A program made the position numbers and the translations under genes. The notes under the pieces were generated by a model, which did not search any database, had not been told where the DNA came from, and saw only the letters and a program-made list of their open reading frames with translations. Of a stretch of 43,999 nucleotides of DNA, positions 8,896 through 17,350 are shown piece after piece; position 1 is the first letter of the stretch, and every line of letters starts with the position of its first letter. The stretch comes from an uncultured Pelagibacteraceae bacterium. GTDB taxonomy: Bacteria; Pseudomonadota; Alphaproteobacteria; Pelagibacterales; Pelagibacteraceae. The stretch covers positions 1 to 43,999 of the forward strand of contig CACDUV010000006.1 of NCBI GenBank assembly GCA_902556065.1. The letters are read 5' to 3'.

Positions 8896-9597
8896 TTATT
8901 TTTTTTCTTCAGCAGGCTTATCTTCGCCTTCTTTTTTATCACCCTCAACCGCTGGTTTATCTCCTTCAGCTGTTTCACCTTCTGCACCCGCTTCTCCTTC
9001 AGCAGCTTCTGCTTCAGCTGGTTTTTCTGGTTCTTTCATTACAGTTGGAGCTGCTAGTGTTGCAATAACGAAATCTCTACCTTGAATAGTTGGTACAACT
9101 TCAGGATCTAAATTAATTGATGAAATTTTAAAACTAACTCCAATATCAACACCATCTAAATCAATTAAAAGATGATCAGGTATTTTTTCGCTTGGACATT
9201 TCAATTCAACTTTTCTTCTTACAATATTCAATACTCCACCTTTTTTTAATCCAGGTGATTTTTCATGGTTAATAAATTTAACCGGAACCTCAATTCTAAT
9301 TTTTAAACCAGGTACAACTCTTAAAAAATCAACATGTATAGGTTCATCAGATATTATGTGATATTTTACTTCTCTTGGAAGTACATTTTGAGGTTTGCCA
9401 TTAACATTCAATGTAAGAATAGTAGATAAAAAATTTGTGTCTTCTAACATCGATTTTAGTAGTTTCTTAGATATAGAAATTTTTTCGTTTTGAGCTTCAC
9501 CGCCATAAATTATAGCAGGAACTTCTCCATTATCTTTCAATGAATTAAGTTCACCTTTAGTTTTTGTATCTCTGATGTTAGCTTCTAAAGTATTCAT
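8896..9597 (-). CDS. rplY: Large ribosomal subunit protein bL25 (CTC form, long acidic tail)
   Basis: bL25 binds 5S rRNA. The N-terminal L25 domain covers about residues 1-90 (GEVPAIIYGG, VLPREVKYH, PIHVDFLRV). A TL5/CTC-type beta domain runs to about residue 185 (KSPGLKKGGVLNIVRRKVE, LIDLDGVDIGVSFKISSI). The last 45 or so residues are a low-complexity tail of Glu, Ala, Gly, Lys and Pro with repeated AEGE/EGDK units. This tail is more G+C-rich and Ala/Gly-rich than neighbouring proteins. Tails of this kind occur in other CTC proteins, but the sequence is not conserved. Confidence 0.95.
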   Translation of the reverse strand: MNTLEANIRDTKTKGELNSLKDNGEVPAIIYGGEAQNEKISISKKLLKSMLEDTNFLSTILTLNVNGKPQNVLPREVKYHIISDEPIHVDFLRVVPGLKIRIEVPVKFINHEKSPGLKKGGVLNIVRRKVELKCPSEKIPDHLLIDLDGVDIGVSFKISSINLDPEVVPTIQGRDFVIATLAAPTVMKEPEKPAEAEAAEGEAGAEGETAEGDKPAVEGDKKEGEDKPAEEKK

Positions 9598-9642
9598 AAA
9601 AACAAGGGTTTTTAGCTCAAGATCCTTAATAACACAAGGTAA

Positions 9643-10575
9643 TTATTTAAATAAATCAGATACAGAAGTGGAATTTGATATTCTTTTTATTGCTTCACCC
9701 ATTAGCCCTGAAATAGATAAAACCTCAATGTTTTTAGTACCTTTTATTTTATCGTTATTATCAATTGTATCTGTAATTACTAAATTTTTAATAACAGATT
9801 TTTTAATTTTTTTTACCGCTTCTCCACTAAGAACTCCGTGAGTAATATAAACATAAACCTCTTTTGCACCTCTATCTTTTAGAGCTTTAGCTGCATTCAC
9901 AATTGTTCCACCTGAGTCGATGATATCATCCACAATTATACATGTTTTATCTTTTACATCCCCAATTACATTCATAACCTGTGATTGTCCTGGTTTAGGT
10001 CTTCTTTTATCTACTATGGCTAGACCAACATTTAAAAGTTTTCCAAGAGCTCTTGCTCTTTCAGTTCCACCCACATCTGGAGCAACACAAATCATATTTT
10101 TACTTTTAATTTTTTTCTTAACGTGTCTTGCAAAAATAGGAGTAGCAAACAAGTTATCTACCGGAATATCAAAAAAACCTTGAATTTGTCCTGCATGCAA
10201 ATCTACTGTTACAACTCGATCTGCCCCTGCTTTTGTGATCAGGTTAGATACAAGTTTTGCTGAAATAGAAGTTCTTGGAACAACTTTTCTATCTTGTCTT
10301 GCGTATCCAAAATAAGGAATTACAGCAGTTATATTTTTGGCAGACGATCTTTTTAAAGCATCTATACACAACAAAAGTTGCATTAAATTATCATTAGCTG
10401 GTGAAGAAACAGATTGAATAATAAAAATACTATTTCCTCTTATATTTTCATTTATCTCAACATAGATTTCACCATCAGAAAAATTTCTTATACTTGAATT
10501 GACCAATTTAGATTTTAAATATTTAGCAATATTCTTACTAAGAGGTTTATTGCTATTTCCTGATAATAATTTCAT
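9643..10575 (-). CDS. prs: Ribose-phosphate pyrophosphokinase (PRPP synthetase)
   Basis: Prs makes PRPP from ribose 5-phosphate and ATP for purine, pyrimidine, histidine and NAD synthesis. The 310-residue class I enzyme has [15 protein letters not shown] near the N-terminus, the ATP-contact segment YARQDRK, the ribose-phosphate region [19 protein letters not shown], and the PRPP loop [14 protein letters not shown]. Pairing with rplY and pth downstream is common in Proteobacteria. It is separated by 8 nt from pgeF and 45 nt from rplY. Confidence 0.98.
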   Translation of the reverse strand: MKLLSGNSNKPLSKNIAKYLKSKLVNSSIRNFSDGEIYVEINENIRGNSIFIIQSVSSPANDNLMQLLLCIDALKRSSAKNITAVIPYFGYARQDRKVVPRTSISAKLVSNLITKAGADRVVTVDLHAGQIQGFFDIPVDNLFATPIFARHVKKKIKSKNMICVAPDVGGTERARALGKLLNVGLAIVDKRRPKPGQSQVMNVIGDVKDKTCIIVDDIIDSGGTIVNAAKALKDRGAKEVYVYITHGVLSGEAVKKIKKSVIKNLVITDTIDNNDKIKGTKNIEVLSISGLMGEAIKRISNSTSVSDLFK

Positions 10576-10583
10576 GAAAAAAC

Positions 10584-11342
10584 CTAATTAAGCATAATTA
10601 TTGAAATATTTCTACCATAATCAGCATGATTTAAACTTTTTGATCTTCTAGCACTAAAAAATTTATTTTTAGCATCGAATGTATCAACATCTAATTTTTC
10701 TATTTTTTTCACACCAGACTTAAGAATTAATGATTTAACATAACTAGATAAGTTAAAATATAACTTTTCTTTACTCATTTTAAAAAATTTATGATTATTT
10801 TTGTCTTTTCTTGCAAATTTTTTATAAAAATCTTTTTTAACCTCATAATTTTTAACTGATATTGCAGGTCCTATAACAGCTGTTATATTTTTTGTTTTTG
10901 ATCCTTTTTTAATCATAAATTTAATCACTTTTGATATAATTCCTTTAAAAGCACCTTTCCATCCTGCATGAATTGCAGCTATCATTTGTTTTTGATTATC
11001 ACTAACAAGTATTGGAACGCAATCTGCAGTTAAAACCGCAATAGGTAAATTTATTTGGTCAGTAATAATTGCATCAGCTTCAGGTTTTATTTTTGATTTA
11101 TACTTATTGTCAATAAATACGAATTTATTACTATGAATTTGATTAAGTAAAAATATATTTTGTGAACTTTTAGAAATTTTTTTCCTAACAATATTTAAAT
11201 TTTTTTTTACATTTGCACTATTATCATTTGAACCAGGTCCACAATTTAAACTTTTATAAATATTTTTTGATACACCACCGTTACTATTAAAAAAACCATG
11301 TTTAATAGCTTTATTTTTTGAAAGTTTTTTAGATTTAATCAA
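10584..11342 (-). CDS. pgeF: Peptidoglycan editing factor PgeF (YfiH, laccase-domain family)
   Basis: The family was first called polyphenol oxidase. PgeF is reported to remove wrongly incorporated residues from cell-wall precursors. The 252-residue protein has the metal-site motifs [16 protein letters not shown] and AAIHAGWKG, whose His, Cys and His ligands are intact. It starts at a TTG that overlaps the end of the methyltransferase gene by 8 nt; no in-frame ATG lies near the N-terminus, so translational coupling is likely. The lgt-methyltransferase-pgeF order is common in alphaproteobacteria. The cellular substrate cannot be told from sequence. Confidence 0.92.
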   Translation of the reverse strand: MIKSKKLSKNKAIKHGFFNSNGGVSKNIYKSLNCGPGSNDNSANVKKNLNIVRKKISKSSQNIFLLNQIHSNKFVFIDNKYKSKIKPEADAIITDQINLPIAVLTADCVPILVSDNQKQMIAAIHAGWKGAFKGIISKVIKFMIKKGSKTKNITAVIGPAISVKNYEVKKDFYKKFARKDKNNHKFFKMSKEKLYFNLSSYVKSLILKSGVKKIEKLDVDTFDAKNKFFSARRSKSLNHADYGRNISIIMLN

Positions 11343-12384
11343 TTTGAAAACCAGTTTTAAATTTATTATTTTTAACTTTTATCAACATTACCTTAAACAA
11401 CTCTCCCATTTGTTTTTCATCAATTAAACGTCTAATTCTATAAAATAGATCTGTTTTTTGTGAGAAGGCTATATTATTACTAACAATTTCTGCCCTTTGC
11501 AAAATTCCCATACTTGTTAAGAATTTTTTCTGATTAGTAATTAGATGATCTAGTTTTTCAAATTGATGAATATAATTAGCAAATAAATTAAAATTTAAAT
11601 TGTATGTGATATCAGAATCACCAATATTTTCTAATATGTTTGAAAATTTATGATCTTTTATTGCTTGAATTGTATTTTTTATTTTTGAGTCTAAATATCC
11701 ATAATCAATTATTAGAAGTCCGCCATTTTTTTTCTGGATAATTTTGCAAATTTTCTCAAGATACTTAAATGCCTCTGGAGAATATTCTATGATTTCTTGG
11801 TTCTTAGATATTTCAAATTTAAGTTCCTGCTCTATTATTTTAATATCAACTTCCTTATCATTGAACTCAGCCTTTTGATAAGTTTTTAAATTTACATATC
11901 TCTCTTGCCAATTATTTTCCTTTTTAAAAAATTGTTTTATTGGAAGTGCATCAAAAAATTCGTTTGCAAGATAAATACAAGGAAATGAGTTATCAATTTC
12001 AACCTGATTTACCCAGGTTATTTTTTCAGAATTTAAATTTTTTTTTTGTTCATTAATTAAATAGGAGCTTTTTTCATTAATAATTAAATTACAGGAATTA
12101 AAACAGTCTGGAAAATTCTTTAATGTTTCAGATACAACTTTCATCATCTCACCGTTACCAGCACCAAGTTCAATCAAGTTAAATTTTTTTGGTGAACCGA
12201 TACTTTTCCAGAAAGTTATTACCCATATCGCAATTATTTCAGAAAATAGTCTTGTGATATTGGGAGATGTAATAAAGTCACCTTCCTTTCCGAAAGGATT
12301 TTTTTTCATATAATATCCATTTTCTTTATCGTATAGAGCGTGATTTATAAATTGATCTAAAGGTAAATTATTCGGCTTGTTCAT
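11335..12384 (-). CDS. MidA/NDUFAF7-family SAM-dependent methyltransferase
   Basis: The 349-residue protein matches the DUF185 family, which includes mitochondrial NDUFAF7/MidA. In mitochondria that protein dimethylates an arginine of complex I subunit NDUFS2. The SAM-binding glycine motif LIELGAGNGEMM lies near residue 78. Family-specific stretches are the N-terminal NHALYDKENGYY, FITSPNITRLFSEIIA, YLANEFFDALPIKQF and LLIIDYGYL. The overlap with lgt is 17 nt and with pgeF 8 nt. A role in complex I assembly is inferred from the mitochondrial homologue only; nuo genes are not in this window. Confidence 0.88.
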   Translation of the reverse strand: MNKPNNLPLDQFINHALYDKENGYYMKKNPFGKEGDFITSPNITRLFSEIIAIWVITFWKSIGSPKKFNLIELGAGNGEMMKVVSETLKNFPDCFNSCNLIINEKSSYLINEQKKNLNSEKITWVNQVEIDNSFPCIYLANEFFDALPIKQFFKKENNWQERYVNLKTYQKAEFNDKEVDIKIIEQELKFEISKNQEIIEYSPEAFKYLEKICKIIQKKNGGLLIIDYGYLDSKIKNTIQAIKDHKFSNILENIGDSDITYNLNFNLFANYIHQFEKLDHLITNQKKFLTSMGILQRAEIVSNNIAFSQKTDLFYRIRRLIDEKQMGELFKVMLIKVKNNKFKTGFQID

Positions 12385-13147
12385 TTTTTTTAAAAAAGAA
12401 AATAATTAATCCAATTATTAAAAAGATAAAACTTATTAACTGACCCATACTTAAATTAAATATTAAGTATCCTAATTGATCATCTGGTACTCTAAAAAAT
12501 TCAACAATAAATCTAAATATTGAATAGAAAATTAAAAATAGTCCTGAAATTAATCCAGGTTTAATCAAATTTCCTCTATTTCTAAAATAAAGTAAAATTA
12601 AAAATAAAATCAAACCCTCTAATAATGCTTCATAAATTTGTGAAGGATGTCTTGATTGATTATCTATTTGTATAAATATAACTGCCCAAGGTAAATTAGT
12701 TATAGTTCCATAAAGTTCAGAATTTATGAAATTAGCAATTCTTCCAAAGAATATACCAATTGGTGCAACTAAAGCGACAATGTCTAAATATAAAAATGTG
12801 TTTTGATTATTTTTTTTTGCAAATAATATGCTTGCTATAACAATGCCAATTACTCCTCCGTGAAAAGACATTCCACCTTCCCATACTTTTAATATATCTA
12901 ATAGATTACTGATATAGAATTCAAAATTATAAAATAATACATATCCAATTCTTCCACCCAAGATAATTCCGATAATTAAGTACGTTATATAATTATCAAA
13001 GTTTTTATTTATTTCAGAATTCTTTAAGAATAGTTTTTTTGCTATTAACCACCCAAATAAAATACCAACAATATAAGCTAGCGAATACCATCTAATTTCT
13101 AATGAAAATATTTCTACTGCAACAGGGTCAAAATTATTAATGAACAT
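12368..13147 (-). CDS. lgt: Phosphatidylglycerol:prolipoprotein diacylglyceryl transferase
   Basis: Lgt transfers diacylglycerol from phosphatidylglycerol to the lipobox cysteine of prolipoproteins at the inner membrane. The 259-residue protein has about seven hydrophobic helices. Conserved segments are IRWYSLAYIVGILFGW, GGRIGYVLFYN, GGMSFHGGVIG, the Lgt signature GRIANFINSELYG and SRHPSQIYEA. It heads the minus-strand lgt-midA-pgeF-prs-rplY-pth-ychF run and is divergent from the ubiK-like gene across only 32 bp. Confidence 0.97.
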   Translation of the reverse strand: MFINNFDPVAVEIFSLEIRWYSLAYIVGILFGWLIAKKLFLKNSEINKNFDNYITYLIIGIILGGRIGYVLFYNFEFYISNLLDILKVWEGGMSFHGGVIGIVIASILFAKKNNQNTFLYLDIVALVAPIGIFFGRIANFINSELYGTITNLPWAVIFIQIDNQSRHPSQIYEALLEGLILFLILLYFRNRGNLIKPGLISGLFLIFYSIFRFIVEFFRVPDDQLGYLIFNLSMGQLISFIFLIIGLIIFFFKKNEQAE

Positions 13148-13179
13148 TTTAAAATATATCTATATTGTATATCTAATAT

Positions 13180-13428
13180 ATGAAAAATTCTAAATTTATA
13201 ATTGATAAATTTGCAAAATTGATAGAGCAGGGATTAATAACTTCTAAAGATTTATCATCTGAAATCTTAAATATATTTAAATCAAAGAGAGATGAATTTG
13301 TTTTTAAAATGAAACTTACGAGTAAGGATGAGTTTGATATTCTTTCTAAGAGATTAGAAAATTTAGAAAATAAAATTTCAAAATTAGAGAAAAAAAAAAA
13401 GAAATCTAGATCGGCAAAAAGATCTTAA
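13180..13428 (+). CDS. UbiK-like / BMFP-domain small protein
   Basis: This is an 82-residue protein with an N-terminal helix (FIIDKFAKLIEQG) and a C-terminal coiled coil (DEFDILSKRLENLENKISKLE) ending in a lysine/arginine tail. That layout matches the BMFP family (DUF526), which includes UbiK, an accessory factor of aerobic ubiquinone biosynthesis that binds UbiJ. Members often lie next to lgt in alphaproteobacteria, as here. The residues are too few to prove the function. The 3' end overlaps the convergent histidine kinase gene by 23 nt, within the basic tail. Confidence 0.75.
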   Translation: MKNSKFIIDKFAKLIEQGLITSKDLSSEILNIFKSKRDEFVFKMKLTSKDEFDILSKRLENLENKISKLEKKKKKSRSAKRS

Positions 13429-14725
13429 CTCTTAGTCCGTTCAATTTTGACTTTTCTAGTACAATATTACCCCCATGGGATTTTATAATATCAGAAGCAA
13501 TCGATAGTCCTAGACCAACACTTGATTTAGAGTCATTTCTACCTTTATCCATTTTATAAAAAGGCTTAAATACGTTTTCGTGTTCTTTTTTGGGTATCCC
13601 AGGACCGTCATCATCAATACTTATAAATATATTTGTACTTTTTTTAATTAGGCTTATTTCAACTTTGCTCGCATATTTTAATCCATTATCAATTAAGTTA
13701 TTTAAAGATCTATTGATCAGGTTCTTTCTGCCATTAATGTAAATTCTAGGAATTAAATTATGAGAAATGTTTTTATTATTATATTTTCTTATTATTTCCT
13801 CTATTAGCTCTGAAATATTGAACATTTCATCTTTTTCAACATACGATAAGCTTGTAAATTGCAAATACTCATTAAGCATTTTTTCCATTTCGTTAATATC
13901 ATCTGTTAATTTATCGACTGTCTCTTTATCTTCCACGAAAGCTAATTGTAACTTCATTCTTGTTAAGGGAGTTCTTAAATCATGACTAATACCTGATAAC
14001 ATTTCAGTTCGCTGATTAAGATGCCTTTCAATTCTTTTCCTCATTTTATCAAATTCGTGACCTGCTTGACGTATCTCGAGTGCTCCAGATGGTTTAAACT
14101 CTTCTATATCCTCTCCTTTTCCAAATCTTTCAGCAGCACGAGCCAAATTTGTAATAGGTCTTGTTTGATTTTTTAAAAATATTAGTGAAATAATAACCAT
14201 TATAATTGCTGGAACTGTAATCCATAGCGCAAAAATTCTTGCAGATGTACTAGTGACACGGTCTTTTGGAAATAAAAACTTAAAATATCCATCCTCATAT
14301 TTTATTCTTAAATCAACTAATTCTTTATAATTAGTAGTATTAAACCAAAAGGTTTTTGGAGAGAATTTAGATTTTAATTCTCTTCTTAATGTTCGATCAA
14401 TTGGACTAAACCATCTTTCATTATCTTGATCATTTAATTTTTCATTAACTATTAATTCAATATTTAAATCTAAAAACAGAGAAAAAAGGTTATTAACTTC
14501 TTTTTTATCGTTTTCTTCATTTTCATAAGCTTGTATGAATGCACTGATCTCATTAACCAAAGTTCTTGTCATCCCTTTATTTGTTTTAATCCACAAACTA
14601 TCAAAAAAAACAATAGTGATTATTAATTGAATAGTAATTACTGGAACTGCAACAATTAAAAGTGCTCTATAAAATAATCTTTTTGGTAAAATTTTTTTAA
14701 AAAAATTACTCAATCCAGAGAACAT
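13406..14725 (-). CDS. EnvZ-like sensor histidine kinase
   Basis: This membrane histidine kinase is probably the partner of the response regulator just upstream. I choose the ATG at 14725 (439 residues) because AGAGG lies 8 nt before it; a GTG at 14734 would overlap that site. It has a first membrane helix at about residues 19-41, a periplasmic domain of about 120 residues, and a second helix at about 163-184. A HAMP linker follows (RPITNLARAAERFGKG). The phospho-acceptor His is in SGISHDLRTPL (residue 248). The ATPase boxes are NNLIDNGLKYA, DDGPGIP and GLGLSIASDIIKSHGG. The overlap with the regulator gene is 20 nt. The signal sensed is unknown. Confidence 0.93.
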   Translation of the reverse strand: MFSGLSNFFKKILPKRLFYRALLIVAVPVITIQLIITIVFFDSLWIKTNKGMTRTLVNEISAFIQAYENEENDKKEVNNLFSLFLDLNIELIVNEKLNDQDNERWFSPIDRTLRRELKSKFSPKTFWFNTTNYKELVDLRIKYEDGYFKFLFPKDRVTSTSARIFALWITVPAIIMVIISLIFLKNQTRPITNLARAAERFGKGEDIEEFKPSGALEIRQAGHEFDKMRKRIERHLNQRTEMLSGISHDLRTPLTRMKLQLAFVEDKETVDKLTDDINEMEKMLNEYLQFTSLSYVEKDEMFNISELIEEIIRKYNNKNISHNLIPRIYINGRKNLINRSLNNLIDNGLKYASKVEISLIKKSTNIFISIDDDGPGIPKKEHENVFKPFYKMDKGRNDSKSSVGLGLSIASDIIKSHGGNIVLEKSKLNGLRVKIFLPI

Positions 14726-15383
14726 ATCCTGCACCTCTAATTGTTTGCAAAAATTTGGGACTTTTTTGATCTATTTCTATTTTTTTTCTCAATCTTGTAA
14801 TAATAACATCAATAGATCTCTCTTTATCTAAGTTAATTAATTTTCCTATATCTTCTCTTGAGAAAGTTTTTCCCGGACTATTAATCATTTTTTCTAAAAT
14901 TATCTTTTCAGTATTGTTGATTTTAAATTCATTCTGACCTCTAATTATTAAAAGTTTATTTAAGTCAATCTTAACATTTTCAAATTCAATTATTCTTTTT
15001 TGTTCAGTTTTTTTTGTTTTGTTTAAAATATTCTTTATTCTTAAAATTAACTCCTTAGGTTCAAATGGTTTAGGCAAATAATCATCTGCACCTATTTCCA
15101 GACCCTCTATTCTTTCTTTGGCCCCTCCTTTTGCCGTGAGAAGAATAATCGGTGTATCCAGTTTTTTTTTGTTTTCTTCTAAAAATTCTAATCCATTTTT
15201 TCCAGGCATCATTATGTCCAGCACAATAAGATCAAATTTTATTATTTTTATTTTATCTGAAGCATCTTCAGCACTGTTGGCTGTAGTTACTAAATAATTA
15301 TTTTCGTTTAAAAATTTTTTGACTAATGATCTAATACCATCATCGTCATCAACTACTAAAATATGGGCTAAAAAATTATCCAT
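14706..15383 (-). CDS. OmpR/PetR-like DNA-binding response regulator
   Basis: The receiver domain has Asp12/13, phospho-acceptor Asp56 in IVLDIMMPG, Thr83 and Lys105. A winged-helix OmpR-type DNA-binding domain follows from about residue 130, with FSREDIGKLI and SIDVIITRLRKKIE. The 225 residues are a normal length. The MarR gene lies upstream (8-nt overlap) and the kinase downstream (20-nt overlap). In Rhodobacter a MarR/OmpR pair, PetP and PetR, is needed for expression of the bc1 complex. The same gene pair here, 6 kb from petABC, supports a PetR-type assignment by inference. Confidence 0.93.
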   Translation of the reverse strand: MDNFLAHILVVDDDDGIRSLVKKFLNENNYLVTTANSAEDASDKIKIIKFDLIVLDIMMPGKNGLEFLEENKKKLDTPIILLTAKGGAKERIEGLEIGADDYLPKPFEPKELILRIKNILNKTKKTEQKRIIEFENVKIDLNKLLIIRGQNEFKINNTEKIILEKMINSPGKTFSREDIGKLINLDKERSIDVIITRLRKKIEIDQKSPKFLQTIRGAGYVLWIE

Positions 15384-15813
15384 TTATTATTTTATTTAAT
15401 ACATTATCAAAATTAACAACTTCTTCTGAAGTTGAATTTAAAAGAGCAGAATAAATTCTTTTTTTTTGTAAATTGAAAATCTCTTCAAATATTTTCTTTC
15501 CTTTTTCGTTTAAAAAAACATGTTTAACCCTTGTATCCTGATCATCCTTTTTAAATACGATAATTTCTAATTTGATTAAATCTTTTAAAACCCTGTTAAG
15601 ACTTTGCTTAGTTACTTTTAATTTTTTTAGAAGATCCGAGATAGAGATACCCTCATAAGAGGAAATCAGATGAATTACTTTGTGGTGAGCCACACCAATT
15701 GAATATTTGTCTAAAATTTTTTTAGAGTCAGAAAACGTCTCTCTATAACTTATAAATAACTTTTCAATTAAACCCATAAGTTGATCATCTTTAAGATATA
15801 AAAGTTCTTTCAT
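15376..15813 (-). CDS. MarR-family regulator, PetP-like
   Basis: This is a winged-helix regulator of 145 residues from the ATG at 15813. A longer form starting at GTG 15861 is possible, but it would cover the ilvE promoter. The recognition region AHHKVIHLISSYEGISISDL followed by TKQSLNRVLKDL and the wing KKDDQDTRVKHVFL are typical of MarR proteins. The AHH and TKQSLNRVL segments resemble the PetP branch. It is first in an overlapping three-gene unit with the OmpR-like regulator and kinase. The ligand is unknown. It may also act on divergent ilvE through the shared 72-bp intergenic region. Confidence 0.85.
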   Translation of the reverse strand: MKELLYLKDDQLMGLIEKLFISYRETFSDSKKILDKYSIGVAHHKVIHLISSYEGISISDLLKKLKVTKQSLNRVLKDLIKLEIIVFKKDDQDTRVKHVFLNEKGKKIFEEIFNLQKKRIYSALLNSTSEEVVNFDNVLNKIING

Positions 15814-15828
15814 AATGGGTAAGTTATA

Positions 15829-15857
15829 TTGACATATCAAAGATACAAAGATATTTT
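15829..15857 (+). promoter_or_regulatory. Putative sigma-70 promoter for ilvE
   Basis: A perfect -35 TTGACA (15829-15834) is followed by a 17-bp spacer and TATTTT (15852-15857, four of six consensus bases). Initiation would fall near 15864, 20-odd bases before the ilvE ATG at 15886. A 14-bp perfect palindrome, ATATTTTAAAATAT (15864-15877), lies at the expected start site and could be an operator. In such AT-rich DNA it could also be chance. Confidence 0.5.
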
Positions 15858-15885
15858 TCACTGATATTTTAAAATATTTTCTCTA

Positions 15886-16767
15886 ATGATACCGTACGAT
15901 AAAAGATCTGGAAAAATTTGGTACAACGATGAACTTGTTGATTGGGGAAATGTGAAACTCCATGTGTTAAGTCATGGTTTGCATTATGCAAGTTGTGTTT
16001 TTGAAGGTGAAAGAGTTTATGATGGTTCTATTTTTAAATTGGAGGAACATACATCAAGATTTTTTCATTCTGCTAGAAGGATGGGTTTTGAAATTCCTTA
16101 TACTGAAGAACAAATAAACACTTCTTCAAAAAAAATTGTAGCAACTCAGAATGTTAAAAATGGATATGTAAGACCAGTAGCTTGGAGAGGCACTGAAATG
16201 ATGGCTATATCAGCACAACAAACAAAAATTCATGTTGCAATTGCAACTTGGGAGTGGGGATCTTACTTTGATCCAAAACTTAAAGTTGAAGGCATTAAAT
16301 TAAATATTTCAAACTGGAGAAGACCAGCTCCTAATACTATTCCTTGGGATACTAAAGCATCAGGTTTATATATGATTTGTACACTATCAAAACATGAAGC
16401 TGAAAAACAGGGTTATACAGATTCTTTGATGCTAGATCATGAAGGTAATATTGCTGAAGCAACTGGTGCTAATGTATTTTTTAAAGATAAAAATGGAGAA
16501 ATTCACACACCAATTCCAGATTCTTTTTTAGATGGAATTACGAGAAGAACAGTAATTGGAATTGCAAAATCTAAAAATATTAAAGTTCATGAAAGAAAAA
16601 TTAGTCCAAAAGAATTACCTAATTTTGTAGGATGCTTTTTAACAGGAACAGCTGCTGAAGTTACACCTGTATCTTGTATTGCAGAAAATCAATTCAAAGT
16701 TTGTGACACTATTATTGATCTGAATGAAAGTTATCAAGCACTAGTAAGAAAGAAAAAAGCAGCCTAA
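15886..16767 (+). CDS. ilvE: Branched-chain amino acid aminotransferase
   Basis: IlvE is a fold-IV PLP enzyme that transfers the amino group between glutamate and the keto acids of Leu, Ile and Val. The 293-residue protein shows HVLSHGLHYASCVFEGERVY near the N-terminus, the PLP lysine in WDTKASGLYM, the signature EATGANVFF, and the phosphate-binding LTGTAAEVTPV near the C-terminus. Its neighbourhood (ilvE divergent from a PetP/PetR-like pair) recurs in alphaproteobacteria. The last 4 nt overlap convergent pgsA. Confidence 0.95.
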   Translation: MIPYDKRSGKIWYNDELVDWGNVKLHVLSHGLHYASCVFEGERVYDGSIFKLEEHTSRFFHSARRMGFEIPYTEEQINTSSKKIVATQNVKNGYVRPVAWRGTEMMAISAQQTKIHVAIATWEWGSYFDPKLKVEGIKLNISNWRRPAPNTIPWDTKASGLYMICTLSKHEAEKQGYTDSLMLDHEGNIAEATGANVFFKDKNGEIHTPIPDSFLDGITRRTVIGIAKSKNIKVHERKISPKELPNFVGCFLTGTAAEVTPVSCIAENQFKVCDTIIDLNESYQALVRKKKAA

Positions 16768-17348
16768 TCTTTGTTATCTTCAGATATTGCATGATCAATA
16801 CCTTTTCGCAAATAATCGTAACCTGTAAATAATGTAAGTGCAGCAGATAACCATAAAAAAATAATACCAATAGTTTGAGCGTTATAATTTTCAAAGTTGA
16901 TTATTTTGTTTCCAGTATCTCCTGATAGAAGAAGACCAATAGCAACCATTTGTAATACTGTTTTAAGTTTAGCAAGATTTGAAACTGGAAGTTTAATCTG
17001 ACCTTTTGCTAAAAATTCTCGCAAACCTGAAATTAAAATTTCTCTAGTTAAAATTATTATTGCAGCAATCACCTCATAATTTATGATCGTTCCATCCATC
17101 ACTAGCAAAATTAAGGCAGTAGCAACTATAATTTTATCTGCAATAGGATCTAATAGTTCTCCCAATTTAGATTCCTGACCTAACATTCTGGCTAACATGC
17201 CATCTAAGAAATCTGTAAATGACGCAATTATAAATAAAATTAAAGCAGTTAAATCACCATAAAAGCCTGGAAGATAGAATGCTAAAACGAAGAAGGGTAC
17301 GATTATTATTCTCCCTATTGTTAGAATATTTGGAATTTTTTTTAACAT
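16764..17348 (-). CDS. pgsA: CDP-diacylglycerol-glycerol-3-phosphate 3-phosphatidyltransferase
   Basis: PgsA makes phosphatidylglycerol phosphate, the committed step to phosphatidylglycerol, in the inner membrane. The 194-residue protein has about five hydrophobic helices and the complete CDP-alcohol phosphotransferase motif DGMLARMLGQESKLGELLDP followed by IAD, with its DG-AR-G-D-D pattern, at about residues 48-70. It follows uvrC by 2 nt, a frequent pairing in Proteobacteria. It also supplies the lipid used by Lgt, which is encoded 4 kb away. Confidence 0.96.
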   Translation of the reverse strand: MLKKIPNILTIGRIIIVPFFVLAFYLPGFYGDLTALILFIIASFTDFLDGMLARMLGQESKLGELLDPIADKIIVATALILLVMDGTIINYEVIAAIIILTREILISGLREFLAKGQIKLPVSNLAKLKTVLQMVAIGLLLSGDTGNKIINFENYNAQTIGIIFLWLSAALTLFTGYDYLRKGIDHAISEDNKD

Positions 17349-17350
17349 AA

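Noticed and set aside
9920-10183. 87-codon + strand frame
   Set aside because: It is antisense to well-conserved prs codons, so it is a shadow of that gene.
15814-15861. GTG start giving a longer MarR protein
   Set aside because: It would cover the TTGACA-N17-TATTTT promoter of ilvE. The ATG at 15813 aligns with PetP-like N-termini.
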